The notes: generated from the letters alone by a model not told the origin. A stretch of 64,000 nucleotides of DNA from Fulvia fulva (GCF_020509005.1 NC_063017.1:2852001-2916000); one strand, 5' to 3'; positions 1 to 10,908 are shown, counted from the first letter of the stretch. A program made the numbers and translations.

Positions 1-1177
1 GTTGCGAATGCGTACCATTTGTTGTTGACGTTCAAAATGGTAGGGTCTATGATGGTAAGTTCGGGTGCTCCCCAAGGGGCTCAATCTTGCTGACCTGGAA
101 AGTTCTTGCCCTGTATCTCTATGCTTCTTCGTGCTGCTGCGAAGCTTGGGTTCACCGCTGGAGCGCTTGATACTTGCTGCAAACATAGTCCACGTAAAGG
201 CAACAAGAGGCAAATGGTAAGCATCTTGGGCGAACTCCCGAAGCTCTGGCAGTGTGCTATCCCCACTGCGTGCAAGAAGCCGACAAGCGTGAAGAGGAAT
301 GCAGGCGCGGACTGACCGCGTTCCAGGACCTGGCAAGTCCATCATGTACTCCAGCACGCTTCTCCTCACGACTAGCCCGGTCTTCAGATCTGCATCGTTG
401 CAGTGTCAAGGCCCGCTTTTGCGTGATGGTCTGGTGGTTGAAGGTCGGGCCACATCTGGTAGGTCATGATGGCCAGAGCACGTCAGTGTAAACATGCCAA
501 CCACAGGAGCCGACGGTCAAGCTGCTACTGAGCAACGACACCGCTTGCGACCCGAGATCGACGACATGCTGCGGAGTAGGGTGCAGGTCCTTGGGCTTGC
601 TGCAGGTTCCTAGCATGGTAATGCGTTGATGATGATGAAGGACAGTCGGTGGTGTAGCGGAGGACAACATGTATGTAGCCTGTAGCGCTTGGCTTTGGCC
701 GAGGTCGATGACTCGATGAGAGGAGATGGGACTTCTGATCCTTGACGACGCTGCTCGGCATCTCTCGTATCTTAGAACTACCTCGTAAGCGCACAAATCA
801 GCCTCGAGTGCGACTCGGCAGAACGCCACAGACTTCGCCCCTCGCACCTCTTTGACCACGGTCGACGATAGGTCACGAGCTCGCTCCCGCTCTCCACGTG
901 CGCCACTGCAAGGTGTGCGCGTTGGCCATGCCATGCCATGCCCATGGACTTTGCTATCCTTCCTTCTGCGCCAGCGACATGTATGCATCCGACCTCCCGT
1001 CACCTCACCGCTGACATAGCGTCTTCACTGCTACCGCCGATCCTTCCTCCTCGTCCGACGCGGAGAATGGGAACACCTCACCCAGCGCTGCTTTGACTTC
1101 GCGTACCTGATGCGAGCTCGACCCGACAACGGCATTGCTGGCCTGCCTCCACCTCGAACCCTTGACTCGTACACACG
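1..1177. other. No supported gene
   Basis: Open frames here on both strands are short, mutually overlapping and low in recognisable domain content. Nothing matches a family I know. The last few hundred bases are probably the promoter and 5' leader of the membrane-protein gene that starts next on the plus strand. Confidence 0.5.
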
Positions 1178-2399
1178 ATGGTGCTGGACGTCCAGAAGCC
1201 CGCCCACGGCACCGGCCTGACGGTCGAGGCATGGGCGCAAGGCTACATGTGTGGTAGTCTCATCATCATGGCCTGTGTCGCCATCGCGAACATGAGAAGC
1301 CATGTGCTGCTGCACAAGCTGATCGTCATAGAGGTAGGCACTTTTCGGCAACATTTCCCTTGCACGCACTCACCTATCATAGCTGCTGTTCGGTACGCTC
1401 CATGGAACCTTCATCTTCACCAGTGAGCGATTGAATTGAACCTACACACATGCCTGCTTGCCGCTAACACGACTTCAGATCCTCCAGTCTACAACTGGTA
1501 CCTTAGGTATGTGTCTCGACTCTCAAGCACGCCTTATGGCAGCACCGATCGCATCATCTGACATCCTTGTAGCGTTACGGCAATTCTCCTGAACATCAGC
1601 TGGAGTCTTCACAATGTCATTGCATGGATGAAGAACAAGCCCTTTCTTGGACGAAAGATAAGCCTGTTCTACATCGGCACCGTCATTCTCGTTCAACCAT
1701 ACTGGGTACTGGAGATTGCCGCCAACTTTGTGAGCAGCCAGGAAGATGGCCTTGCATCCTTATCGTGCTAACCTCTGGTAGCTGTACTTCAGCGGAAAGA
1801 GCCGGCTCTTCACCCATACTAGACCGTACGAAGCACTATTCCGGGATCCATGGTGGATCTTCACAACCATCAACCTGTTCTGGAACATCAAATCAAAGTA
1901 TGAGTTCGGCCTATACGAGCTCGTGCGCGTGTCGCCACGCTTCGGCATTTTGCTGGGCGCCATGATCTTGAGTATCGGCTTTATCATCGTCGACATCCTA
2001 TCAGTCACGCACGTCATCGACGGCGGCGCATTACCGGACGGCATCAATCCATTCTGGAAGCTTGCATTCGTCTTCAAATGCCTGTCTGATACCATGGTCC
2101 TGGACGATTTCAAGACGGCTCTCGACCGCCTCAAGCAGCACAAAATGGACCGCACGGGTAGTGTCATGAGTGATGGTGTCCGTGGCGACTTCGTTGATGT
2201 CGAACAAGCTCGGCAGAAGAAGGCAGAAGAACATCGTGCCAAAGCTGAGCTGGAGGAGTATAAGACCAGAACGAGAGACTGGTCGAAGGGCAATGATACC
2301 GACTTTCTTGATCTCGAAGCAGCTCTGCGACTGGACGAAGAGGAGCATGGCCAACGCATGGATTCGACGATCTCTGGACGCGGTCTGAAAGGGGGTTGA
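1178..2399 (+). CDS. Multi-spanning fungal integral membrane protein of unknown function
   Basis: The spliced reading frame gives about 332 residues from five exons: 1178-1333, 1383-1422, 1479-1506, 1573-1729 and 1782-2399. Introns are 49-66 nt with GT-AG ends, and phases agree at all junctions. Hydrophobic stretches lie near residues 14-32, around 52-62, 75-90, 105-125 and two more in the last exon, indicating a polytopic membrane protein. The last ~100 residues are charged and hydrophilic (many Lys, Glu, Asp and Arg), which suggests a cytosolic tail. No catalytic or transport motif is visible, and I do not recognise the family with certainty. The ATG follows a run without an in-frame upstream alternative of good context. 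Membrane location is read from the sequence; function is unknown. Confidence 0.75.
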
Positions 2400-3053
2400 A
2401 CGTGCCGTCAGATTGATGTTGATTGGAGTTTGACGATACTGTGTTTGATCGCAGATGATGGAGGAGGTCATATGATTTGCGCACGGACGCTGAAAAGACC
2501 ACATTGCGAGCGAATCAAGACTGAATAACTGGAAGTCATGCTGCCTAAGGGTGACCCTACTGCAGTACTTGGCTGTAAGGGTGGTCGGCGAAGGTCTCGA
2601 AATAGCGAAGGTGGGCATTTGATTGCCAAGGGGCTGGAAGCGAGCTCAGGCACAGCCTCCTGCTGAGTCTATGAGTAAACTCAGAGCCTTTTGCTGCAGG
2701 GAAAGGGGACGGGGGAGGCCCAAAGAATCCAAGAGCGCAGTGCTACTGCAGTCCGTCTCAGGCGCTGCATGATAAAAGCCAGGCGCGCGACGGCCAAAGA
2801 CGTCTGAACTGCAGGATACCACTGGAGGAGCACCCACGTGGCAGTGTTCAAGCCGTGGCACCATCACGCAGCACTATGGGCACACGTGCAGTCCCGCCAT
2901 TCGACACGTGAAGAAGCTGATGAGTCGCGGCAATCGAGGGGAGTCGGACAGTATGGAGGTCAGGGGTTGGCACATCGGGAGAAATGTGCTGTCGAGGATA
3001 AGCTCGCTGAAAGTACTCCAGCCCAGCCACAACGCCTCGTCTTGACAGTACTT

Positions 3054-4677
3054 TTACAAGAAGCCAGCCTTCTCCAAATCATCATAAACCTTCTTGGGCA
3101 TGACATTTCCCTCCGCATCCTCCATCTCCACAACACCCTCTCCATCCAACCCACCCTTCTTCTCCAGGTCCTTTGCGCGGTCACGTTCCAGCTTCTCCCA
3201 CAACTTCTCCGCCTCTTCGATCTTCGTAATCTCCCTGAAAAGTCCCGTGTTCTTCGTGATGCCCAGACATTGCAGGCCATAGATGTGCCTGGCTTCGGAG
3301 AAGTGCTTGTCGAAGGCGCGTCGTCCCATGTACACGTAGTTTCCACAGATCTCGCAGGGAAATTCGACGCCGAGGCCGTGGAGTTTGTAGAGCCAGAAGG
3401 GGATGGGTTTGCCGTCCCAGGCGAGGGGGAGTTTGAGAGGGTTGTAGATTTTCTCGCCGTCTGCGTCGTCTTCGTCCTCGGCGGCGCCGGTGGTGGCTCC
3501 CGCGACTTCTTGGTCTTCGGCGTAGAGCTCGGCGAGTTCTTGTTGTCGCTCCTTGTCGGTCATGCCGGCTTTGCGCTCGACGTTGACTCTTGTGTCTTCG
3601 CGTTCGGTCTTCATGGTGGCGGCTAGCTTGCGCACGCGATGCTCACGCTCTGCAACGGCGCGTTCTTTTAGTCGTGTGAGAGCATGCGATCCGTTCGCTG
3701 CACCATTTGTGGGTGCGCCCGCCATCTCTGAATCACCGCCGTTTTGCGCCTTCTCCCGCGCTTCTGCGTTCTTGATGTGCTTCTTGCCGGTAAGATGTGC
3801 CTTGTAGACGTTGTCATTCTTGAACTCTTTCTGACAGTCAGCGCACCATATGCCCTCGCCGGTACCTTCTGTGACTGGCCCAGTCGAAGTCGTTGCATTC
3901 GATGATGCCTGTACTTGCCAGCCTGGCGCCTTGTCTGCTTCCCATTCTTGCTCAAACTCATCGTCGAAGCTCCTGAACAGCTTTTCCAGATCCTCAAGGG
4001 GCTTCGTCTTACGGAGGAATGATTCGAGGTATTGCGCCAATGCTCCGACGTATGAGAAGAACTGGTCAGTCATCTTGTCCTGCCGGCTGATGTTGCATTT
4101 GGGAGGTGTGAATGCATCGAAGTTGTCCAGGTATTGCAAGTATGTGAGTTTCCGCACGCCTTTTATGCCGGGCAGGTTGAGGTACTCCTCGTGGAGCATA
4201 GTCAGATCGAAGAATCGTCCCGAAGCCTCCTCACCAGTGAACATGGCATCGATGTCGCCTGCGAAGCCGCCTGGGGGCCCGCCATCTTCCACCCTGTTGT
4301 ATGCACGCTCGAGGTTCTCCACTGGCTCGTTGGGATATCGCTTGTGGTAGTCCTTGATCTTGCCGTACTCCTCGTAAAAGGTCGCATATGTGTCGCCTGT
4401 ACTTATGGCCTGTACCTCTTGTAACCGTGCTGCTTGTTCTTCGTTGTAGATCTGCAGGGCTCGTTGCGATTGGCGTTCGATTCGTTCAAGGAAGTTTGAG
4501 ATTTCGTGGTCGCGGATGAGTCGACTGCGGATCTGTGAGTTGTAAGTCCCGTTGTGGTAGCGTGTCAGTGACTGGGTGTATACTGACGTGCTTGGGATCT
4601 TCGCCCACTCGGTCTGCTATCGCCTGTTCGAGGCGCTCGACATCTTCGTGAATCGCCCGCAGGTCTTCGTAGATCAT
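3054..4677 (-). CDS. SF3A3: Splicing factor 3A subunit 3 (SF3a60 / Prp9)
   Basis: This encodes the SF3a60/Prp9 subunit of the U2 snRNP, which acts in the nucleus in branch-site recognition during prespliceosome assembly. Two exons, 4677-4588 and 4532-3054, give 522 residues; human SF3A3 has 501. The N terminus has the family's conserved EDLERLEQ-like helix, here with VERLEQAIADR, followed by GEDPKH. A C2H2 matrin-type finger begins at Cys260/Cys263. The C-terminal zinc finger carries CEIC at about 423-426, followed by a FDKHF...H pattern near 438-446. The linker between them is rich in Lys/Glu. The 55-nt intron sits just after PKH in phase 0. The start was chosen because its first residues align with the human N terminus; two further upstream in-frame codons look like leader. 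It is divergent from FAL1. Confidence 0.95.
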
Positions 4678-4998
4678 CGTGAAAGGCGCGAGCGACTCAT
4701 CGAGATCAACTACTTGTCTAAGCCCCAGCAATTGCAGGCGAGTGCTTCAGTAATGGTTGAAGGACTTGAAGGAGATGTGTTGGTGTGTCGCGTGCAATTG
4801 TCTTGTCGCGGCAAGCTCTTTCTCAAAGTCCTGGGCTGCCTTCGAAACTTGTGACAAGGATTCTCGGATCACTTCCGCCCCAAACTTTGGACGCGACAGA
4901 AATCACCACCACTGCAGTCTGCGTCTGCGCCGTCTTGACCTTGAACATCGCCCTCCCCCCACCAACACAACCCCCCCCCCCAAACCACCACCGACAAG
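4678..4998. promoter_or_regulatory. Shared divergent promoter of SF3A3 and FAL1
   Basis: Only 321 bp separate the two start codons of oppositely transcribed mRNA-processing genes, so both promoters and both 5' leaders must lie here or overlap. The FAL1-proximal side has a C-rich tract around 4960-4982, including an uninterrupted run of C. No TATA box was identified. Function is inferred from arrangement only. Confidence 0.6.
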
Positions 4999-6252
4999 AT
5001 GGCAGACGAAGGCATCGACCGCAAGGCCGAGGAGAAGATGGAGTTCTCCACGTCCCAGGAAGTGAGCGTGGCGCCCACCTTCGAGGCCATGCACCTGAAG
5101 GAGAACCTGCTGCGAGGCATCTACGCATATGGCTACGAATCGCCCTCGGCCGTGCAGTCGCGTGCCATCGTCCAGATCTGCAAGGGAAGAGACACCATCG
5201 CCCAGGCGCAGTCCGGAACGGGAAAGACGGCGACCTTCAGCATTAGTATCCTGCAGGTCATCGACACGGCTGTGCGCGAGACTCAAGGTACGATGGCACA
5301 TGTCAGATAACGGACAAGCTATACTGACCATCACATAGCCCTCGTCTTGTCGCCCACCCGCGAACTCGCTACCCAGATCCAGTCCGTTCTGCTGGCGCTC
5401 GGCGACTACATGAACGTGCAGTGCCATGCCTGCATTGGAGGAACCAACGTCGGCGAGGACATTCGCAAGCTGGACTATGGCCAGCACGTCGTCTCTGGCA
5501 CACCCGGACGAGTAGCAGACATGATTCGACGACGAAACCTGCGCACGCGACACATCAAGATGCTGGTCCTGGACGAAGCAGATGAGCTCCTCAACCGAGG
5601 ATTCAGAGAGCAGATCTACGACGTCTACCGATACCTGCCACCAGCCACCCAGGTCGTTGTCGTGTCCGCCACACTCCCTTACGATGTCCTCGATATGACC
5701 ACCAAATTCATGACCGATCCAGTCCGCATTCTCGTAAAGCGTGACGAACTGACACTCGAAGGCCTAAAGCAATACTTCATTGCAGTCGAAAAGGAGGAGT
5801 GGAAGTTCGATACCCTCTGCGATCTCTACGACACACTCACCATTACACAAGCCGTCATCTTCTGCAACACGCGCCGCAAGGTCGATTGGCTTACCGACAA
5901 GATGCGCGATGCCAACTTCACCGTGTCGAGCATGCACGGAGAGATGCCGCAGAAGGAGAGAGACAGCATCATGGGCGAGTTCAGGCAGGGCAACAGCAGA
6001 GTACTGATCAGCACTGACGTCTGGGCACGCGGCATTGACGTTCAGCAAGTCAGCTTGGTCATCAACTACGACTTGCCGTCGAACAGAGAGAACTACATCC
6101 ACCGCATTGGTCGATCTGGAAGATTCGGACGCAAGGGTGTGGCCATCAACTTCGTTACTAGCGAGGATGTCCGGATTCTGCGTGACATTGAGTTGTACTA
6201 CTCCACCCAGATCGACGAGATGCCGATGAATGTGGCAGATCTTCTGTCTTAG
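4999..6252 (+). CDS. FAL1: DEAD-box RNA helicase Fal1 / eIF4A-III
   Basis: An ATP-dependent RNA helicase of the eIF4A3/Fal1 branch: exon-junction-complex core in animals and many fungi, and pre-18S rRNA processing in yeast. Exons 4999-5287 and 5339-6252 give 400 residues, the usual length. Motifs seen: AQSGTGKT (residues 70-77), PTREL (102-106), GG and TPGR (151-154), DEAD (175-178), SAT (206-208), and HRIGRSGR (351-358). The C-terminal tail [12 protein letters not shown] is typical of the eIF4A-III subgroup rather than translation factor eIF4A. The 51-nt intron interrupts the codon before [10 protein letters not shown]. All catalytic motifs are intact. Orthology to Fal1/eIF4A3 is strong; which of the two roles dominates here cannot be told from sequence. 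Confidence 0.96.
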
Positions 6253-7364
6253 ACGTGGTTGAGAAGCCGAGCCAAGAATGAAGGAGTACATACCTTCGAA
6301 AGGGCGACAGGAACGACATGATCTCGCGAGGCTACGAGAAAGCCGCGACCCGGTGTTACTTGGCGAAAGCGATGAAGTTTTGTGCTTACGGGGCGTACGG
6401 CCACTGGGGATGGAAATGGGCAGATATGATGAGAACGTGAGTCGAGGCCAATTGAGCCTTTCTATGATGGACGCTGACTCTCTGAAATGCAGACTGCCTT
6501 TCGAGAATCCTTTCGCCCGCGAGAATCGTGTCAAGCACTCCCGAACGTCCCACCGGTCAAGCTACAAGGTATGTTGATCGATTCGTGCTTCACTAACAGC
6601 CGTGATGCGTAACCTCGTAATGACTTCTTCGCGCTGCGGCCTTTCTCGATGGACTGGAGACGTCTTCGCGCGTACAACGATCATATTCCTACCTGTGGCC
6701 ACGCACAAAACTGCGCCTGAAGTGCAGGGCATTGTCGGCGTTGTAGTGAGAAGACCATACCGGACCCCTTGAGTTGGATGTAGAACCCGCGCGCCGAATC
6801 AATCCCGTCTCCAGCAATCGTAGACGTGCCGTGCTGTTGCTACACTCGCCGTGACGGTTGTCGCCATTCGAGAGCATAGTGCGCTGCTTGAAGCGATCAT
6901 ACGGACAGTGCGCCGGTACGATTATACCTCCAGCGATCGTGGGCAGACTGTACTGCTGCGCTGAGACTCGCAGCCAAGGTCACCACTGTAAGGCTATGAC
7001 GTGATCTTCACTTGAGCTGCTGAAGTGAATGAAGCGTGTCAAGCCCGTGAGCGCGCTCCTTTTTCCATTCACTTCACAATCAGCACATGCTGAGCACGTG
7101 GGTGGCACCATTCGTCCCAATGTTTGTTGTTGAGGTTACAGTATGGTGAGAATGCGCTCAACAACAACAATCTCTCATTGTTGCAAGTACAGTAGTAAGG
7201 ATATACACTTCTGCGGCTGACTACAGAGCCGTTCACCACCACCACCGCCACCACCACACAATAACGCTTCGCAGACGACTTCAACTCACAAACACGTATC
7301 ACACAGTAAGTTCCCTCCATCCCATCAAACGAGCACCCCCAGGCGAACAGCAGCAGAAGCAACA
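6253..7364. other. Intergenic; no supported gene
   Basis: This holds the FAL1 3' flank and the upstream region of the small membrane-protein gene. The 7200-7350 part is rich in CA/CC-type pyrimidine-adenine leader sequence, including CCACCA repeats, as is common in fungal 5' leaders. Short open frames on both strands show no family resemblance. Confidence 0.5.
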
Positions 7365-7724
7365 ATGGCACCAAACGAGCAAGAGAGTCCACACCGCGCC
7401 CGCGCCGACTCTGTCATCGAGCTGAACGGCCTCTCCACATCACCACAACCAGCACCGCCGCCAGTCACCGATGCCGGTGCCGCTGCCGCACCTCCAGACA
7501 TCGAAGCAGTGCCACTTGAGGCGGGCGCTGGCGCTCCGCAGCGCCACTACCACATCCCGCACTGGGTCTTCCAGCCCACTCTGCTCTTCCTGCTCGTGTG
7601 CTTGATCGCGGCACTCATCTACGCGTCATGCACGTATCTCAAGAAAGGGCATGAAACGCCGGGAGGACACAACAGGACTAATGCCACGAGTACGACTACC
7701 GCGGGAATGGCGACGTTGATATGA
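7365..7724 (+). CDS. Small single-span membrane protein, hypothetical
   Basis: A single exon encodes 119 residues. The first ~60 are disordered-looking and rich in Pro, Ala and Ser. Then come a short basic/aromatic segment (HYHIPHWVF) and one clear hydrophobic helix at about residues 68-90. A Lys-Lys-Gly-His stretch follows, with a short Thr/Asn-rich tail that has two possible N-glycosylation sequons (NRT, NAT). With no N-terminal signal peptide, it is likely a single-pass or tail-proximal anchored protein, with the sequons on the lumenal side. I do not recognise a family. The start ATG sits in a good context and follows a CA-rich leader. Small size and low complexity leave some doubt that it is expressed. 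Confidence 0.6.
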   Translation: MAPNEQESPHRARADSVIELNGLSTSPQPAPPPVTDAGAAAAPPDIEAVPLEAGAGAPQRHYHIPHWVFQPTLLFLLVCLIAALIYASCTYLKKGHETPGGHNRTNATSTTTAGMATLI

Positions 7725-7847
7725 GAATGGGGTTGGGGCTGTGCATGAGGCGCGCGTTGGGCTGTGGATACATACGAGGAAGGACGAGGGTTCGACGGGG
7801 CTGGTGCGCGTGAGCGAGTGAAGAGTAGAGCATGAGGCGCTTTTCTA

Positions 7848-8939
7848 CTACAGTATACTATCGACCCAGGCGGCGACTTCTCCCGCCACTAATCTCCCAT
7901 GCTCCTCATTCAACGAGAAACAATGGTCCATGCCATGTCTATCGATCCTCATTTCCACACCACTGTTCGCCCTAGCTCCAATCACCCTATCCCTAATCTC
8001 ACTATCAACCCAGTAGTCATTCTCGCCCCAGTAGAAGAACAACCTCGCAGGTTTCAAATCTTCCTCCGTCTCCCCTTCACTTCTGCTGCCCCAGATTTGC
8101 GTTGGATGCCATTTATCGTGCTTGATGGAAAGCATCTCGTCATGGGCCATGAAGGCTGCTTGCCGGGCTGGCATCCCACGAGCAGTCTTGATGACGGCTT
8201 CGGTGACGGTCACGTAAGTTTGCGAGGGGCTGTCGCCTGGTGTCAAGGTCTTGGCCCAGTTCCAGAGGGCGAGCGGGATGAGGCTTAGGAGACACGCGGC
8301 TAGTTGAGCTAAGACGGGGAGGAAGGGGAGAGCGAGGAGGTTCTGGAGGGTGCGTTAGTGAATGTGGAGGGAGATAGAATTGCAGAGGGTGCTTACGCTC
8401 ATGACCTTTCCTCGTGGCGATTTCGCTATATCGACGATTGTGGGGAAGAGGCAGACTCCGCCGATGATTTGAAGGAGGTGTTGATCCTGTGGATTCTTGT
8501 TGATATGGTCCCGCCACCATGTCATGACTTCAAGGAGCATGTAAGACCCAACAGAATGGCCCATGAGCACAACCCGCACAGGCTCGGTGATCCGAGATTC
8601 GTGTTTGACGCGACTGACTTCTGCGAGGAGCTTGTATGTTACTCCGTCTATGACTTCCTGCAAGCTATATGGCGGGTTGTGGGCCATTCCATTCGCTGGA
8701 GCATGCATCTCAAAGCCGATGTAAGAAGCGCCGAAGACTGTGACCCCAGCAGGATGAAGGTTGCCGTGGATTTGCTGGAGGAAGTTGCGGTAGTATTCGA
8801 CGAAGCCTGGGTTACCGGGGAGGAAGAAGATGAGAGTCTGTTTAGCCGATGCACTGAGTGACTGCTCGGGGTTGAAGCGTATAGTATCCTGAAGTTGGTT
8901 GAGATGTGCCATTGTGCTTGAGGCACCGAGGAGGGACAA
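7848..8939 (-). CDS. Lipid droplet-associated hydrolase-like alpha/beta hydrolase
   Basis: Two exons, 8939-8397 and 8342-7848, give 345 residues after removal of a 54-nt intron. The protein opens the fold with LIFFLPGNPG (residues 36-45), the hallmark of the LDAH (DUF2305) family. It has the nucleophile elbow GHSVG at 127-131 (Ser129), followed by a hydrophobic helix. The likely acid residue lies in the WGENDYWVDSE region and the catalytic His in GMDHCFSLNEEHG. Family members associate with lipid droplets and have ester-hydrolase folds, but their physiological substrate is uncertain, so I give no substrate. A second in-frame ATG nine codons downstream is an alternative start. It lies on the same strand as, and downstream of, the small-protein array. 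Confidence 0.9.
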
Positions 8940-9222
8940 AGGGAGAGACTAAGGAGAGAGCACTCAGCTGGGTGCGAGCACGACATCTTGCGATTTACCT
9001 ACTGTGATGATTTTAATGGAACATCATGTGTTGTTGATGAAGCAAAGAAGTTCAAGCAATGTCGAGATGAGGTGCGAAATGGCCTGCGGCCGAAGCTCGG
9101 AGGCGACTTCGGACAGGTCGGCGCGGGAACGAAGTCGACAACAGGAAGGACCGACATGGTATGATTTCTAGTGACAAGGTATAAACTCTTAAGCAGCCTA
9201 ATTACCATGAATACAGGTAGCC

Positions 9223-9570
9223 TCACCAGATCCTCGCGAGCGGCTGACCAAGCTTAATCGCTCTCTCCCAAGCGCAAAGCCTCGCTTCGAATGCGTCATC
9301 GATCAATTGTCCATGCTGAATTGAGAGACAGCCCTTCCAGTCGATGTAAGTCCGGATTCCTAAAAGTCCAGAGCCCGCAGTAAAGAAATTTCTGGTATAG
9401 TAGAGTCTCGCGTAGTGGTCTCGCCAGTGACTGTTGACTTGAAGCTGGACCGGGGGTCTGTAAGACTTGTCGATTTGGACAATGGCCTTGTCTACTTCGA
9501 AGAAAGCCTGTAACACCAGGCTGAAAAGCTTTGGTGAAAGGGAGTGAACGCGTTCCATCAAGTCATCCAT
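9223..9570 (-). CDS. Small paralog family A, copy 4 (most downstream)
   Basis: This 115-residue protein has the family A pattern: a hydrophobic LxxxLFxLVLQAFFE opening, then YRPPVQLQ, then WRxHYARLYY, and a variable tail. The opening resembles an F-box-like helix (LP.EL..IIL in the other copies), but the match is too weak to name. It is the longest copy, with an extended tail ending in Trp. The start at MDDL was chosen because the same spacing to the conserved core occurs in the other three copies. It begins 26 nt after the stop of the preceding copy, which leaves little room for its own promoter. Function unknown. Confidence 0.6.
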   Translation of the reverse strand: MDDLMERVHSLSPKLFSLVLQAFFEVDKAIVQIDKSYRPPVQLQVNSHWRDHYARLYYTRNFFTAGSGLLGIRTYIDWKGCLSIQHGQLIDDAFEARLCAWERAIKLGQPLARIW

Positions 9571-9579
9571 ACCGTGCAA

Positions 9580-10224
9580 TCACCTCAACGCAGCGACTAA
9601 GCCCAGCGTCGTAACGATTCCCGGAGGATCGCTTTTGTGACAGCCCGACGGTATTTCCAAGGTAGAGTTTGCGCCCACCGCTGGATGATGAAGGTGTTGT
9701 AGTACTGGAACGTAGTATGCCTGAAGTAGAGTCTCATATAATGCTGCCGCCAGTAACGATTGATCTGCAGTTGAACCGGAGGTCTGTAAGATTTGACCAC
9801 GATAACGGTCTCCTTGTTCACTTCGAAGAAAGCCTGTAGTATGACGTCGTACAGTTCCGCTGGTAGGCTCTGGATGCGATTCGCCAGGTCGCTGCTCATC
9901 CTCAGATACAGAAGCCCTTTGGGAAAAGGCCGATGAGGAATTTCCTCTTGATAGCGTCCCAATACAACTCCTCATGCCCCCCCCCTCCAACGATCGCGCC
10001 CACCGTCCGAACAAGGCCAACGAGATAGGCAGAACGAACCTATCTTCGCCGTAGTAGCGCTGCGCAAAGTGCTCCCTCCAGTATCGATCAACCTGAAGCT
10101 GCGCCGGTGGCTTATATTCGCAACTGAGTTGAACACAGCAAGGTCCGGGCTCAAAGACAGCTTTCAATATGATATTGAAAAGCTCCGCCGGAAGTGTCTG
10201 AACCAAGGTCGGGAGGTCGCGCAT
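9580..10224 (-). CDS. Small paralog family A, copy 2, probably frameshifted
   Basis: The first ~75 residues match family A: LPAELFNIILKAVFE, then YKPPAQLQVDRYWREHF. After RWARSLEGG the frame enters a nine-base G run (nine C on the plus strand near 9977-9985) and continues for 130 residues that share nothing with the family and overlap copy 3 in another frame. Adding one base to the run would instead give a tail of normal family length ending 2 nt before the copy 3 ATG. So either the copy is a frameshift allele or pseudogene, or the homopolymer is miscounted. The 214-residue open form as it stands is probably not a natural product. Confidence 0.45.
   Translation of the reverse strand: MRDLPTLVQTLPAELFNIILKAVFEPGPCCVQLSCEYKPPAQLQVDRYWREHFAQRYYGEDRFVLPISLALFGRWARSLEGGGMRSCIGTLSRGNSSSAFSQRASVSEDEQRPGESHPEPTSGTVRRHTTGFLRSEQGDRYRGQILQTSGSTADQSLLAAALYETLLQAYYVPVLQHLHHPAVGANSTLEIPSGCHKSDPPGIVTTLGLVAALR
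9597..9899 (-). CDS. Small paralog family A, copy 3
   Basis: One hundred residues with LPAELYDVILQAFFE near the N terminus, YRPPVQLQINRYWRQHY in the middle and a basic C terminus (RRAVTKAILRESLRRWA). It is the cleanest representative of the family with copy 1. The first ATG of the frame was used; longer versions need a non-ATG start inside the preceding copy. If the preceding copy is read in its likely original frame, that copy's stop lies 2 nt before this ATG. Function unknown; conservation of the core between copies argues that it was once, or is still, under selection. Confidence 0.6.
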   Translation of the reverse strand: MSSDLANRIQSLPAELYDVILQAFFEVNKETVIVVKSYRPPVQLQINRYWRQHYMRLYFRHTTFQYYNTFIIQRWAQTLPWKYRRAVTKAILRESLRRWA

Positions 10225-10245
10225 ATGCCACCTTCCTCTTTCCCC

Positions 10246-10545
10246 TCAGACGAGGGCCTTGTACCAGTGAGTACGAAATGCCTTGGCGTGTATGAGGAGA
10301 TGTTCAAGGGGCAAGGATCTCATCCACAGTACATGGATGTGCCGATCGTTGTACCAGAGGAAATTTCGCTGATAGTAAGATTTTGCGTAACAGGCCCGCC
10401 AGTACTGGTTGATCTGCAATTGTATCGGTGGTCGGTAGGCAGGTGTGATATTGCACCCCGTATCGTCGAGTTCGAAGAATTGCTGGAGAATGATGTTGTA
10501 GAGCTCTGGTGGCAGGGCGTGTACTGCAGTCGCGAGATCGTCCAT
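10246..10545 (-). CDS. Small paralog family A, copy 1 (most upstream)
   Basis: Ninety-nine residues: MDDLATAVHALPPELYNIILQQFFE, YRPPIQLQINQYWRACYAKSYY, and a tail with a short hydrophobic segment ending in KALV. It is the first copy of the minus-strand array, 363 bp downstream of the ERG3 stop. Its stop lies 21 nt before the start of copy 2. An upstream in-frame extension would require a GTG start and is not supported by the other copies. The LPPEL...IL opening recalls the start of an F-box, but no full F-box is present. Function unknown. Confidence 0.6.
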   Translation of the reverse strand: MDDLATAVHALPPELYNIILQQFFELDDTGCNITPAYRPPIQLQINQYWRACYAKSYYQRNFLWYNDRHIHVLWMRSLPLEHLLIHAKAFRTHWYKALV

Positions 10546-10908
10546 GTAGACTCTTTCGGATGTGCAGAAGCAGAGAATTGTTAAAGATCTGCTCAGTGCG
10601 TTCGCTGACACATGTTCACAATCTGGCTTTCAAAGGTAAGCATAATGACAACCCACTGACGGTGGATGGCTGAATTCGCGACTGTTCGCATTAACTTTCA
10701 GATCTCTGTCGTAAATTGCCACGAAGCTGCTCTGGCTTTGAGCTCTCAGAGGCAACCCAAAATGATCGCTCTCGACTTGGTAGTGCAAGATATGGTATCT
10801 CTTCCCTTGCGACCGTTCACTAAACTGCTGTCCTTTCACCTGGAATTAAAAGCCCGGGGTCCCAAAAACGCCTGAATGCTCCTGTTCTTCGCTCTGCAGC
10901 TGACTGAT

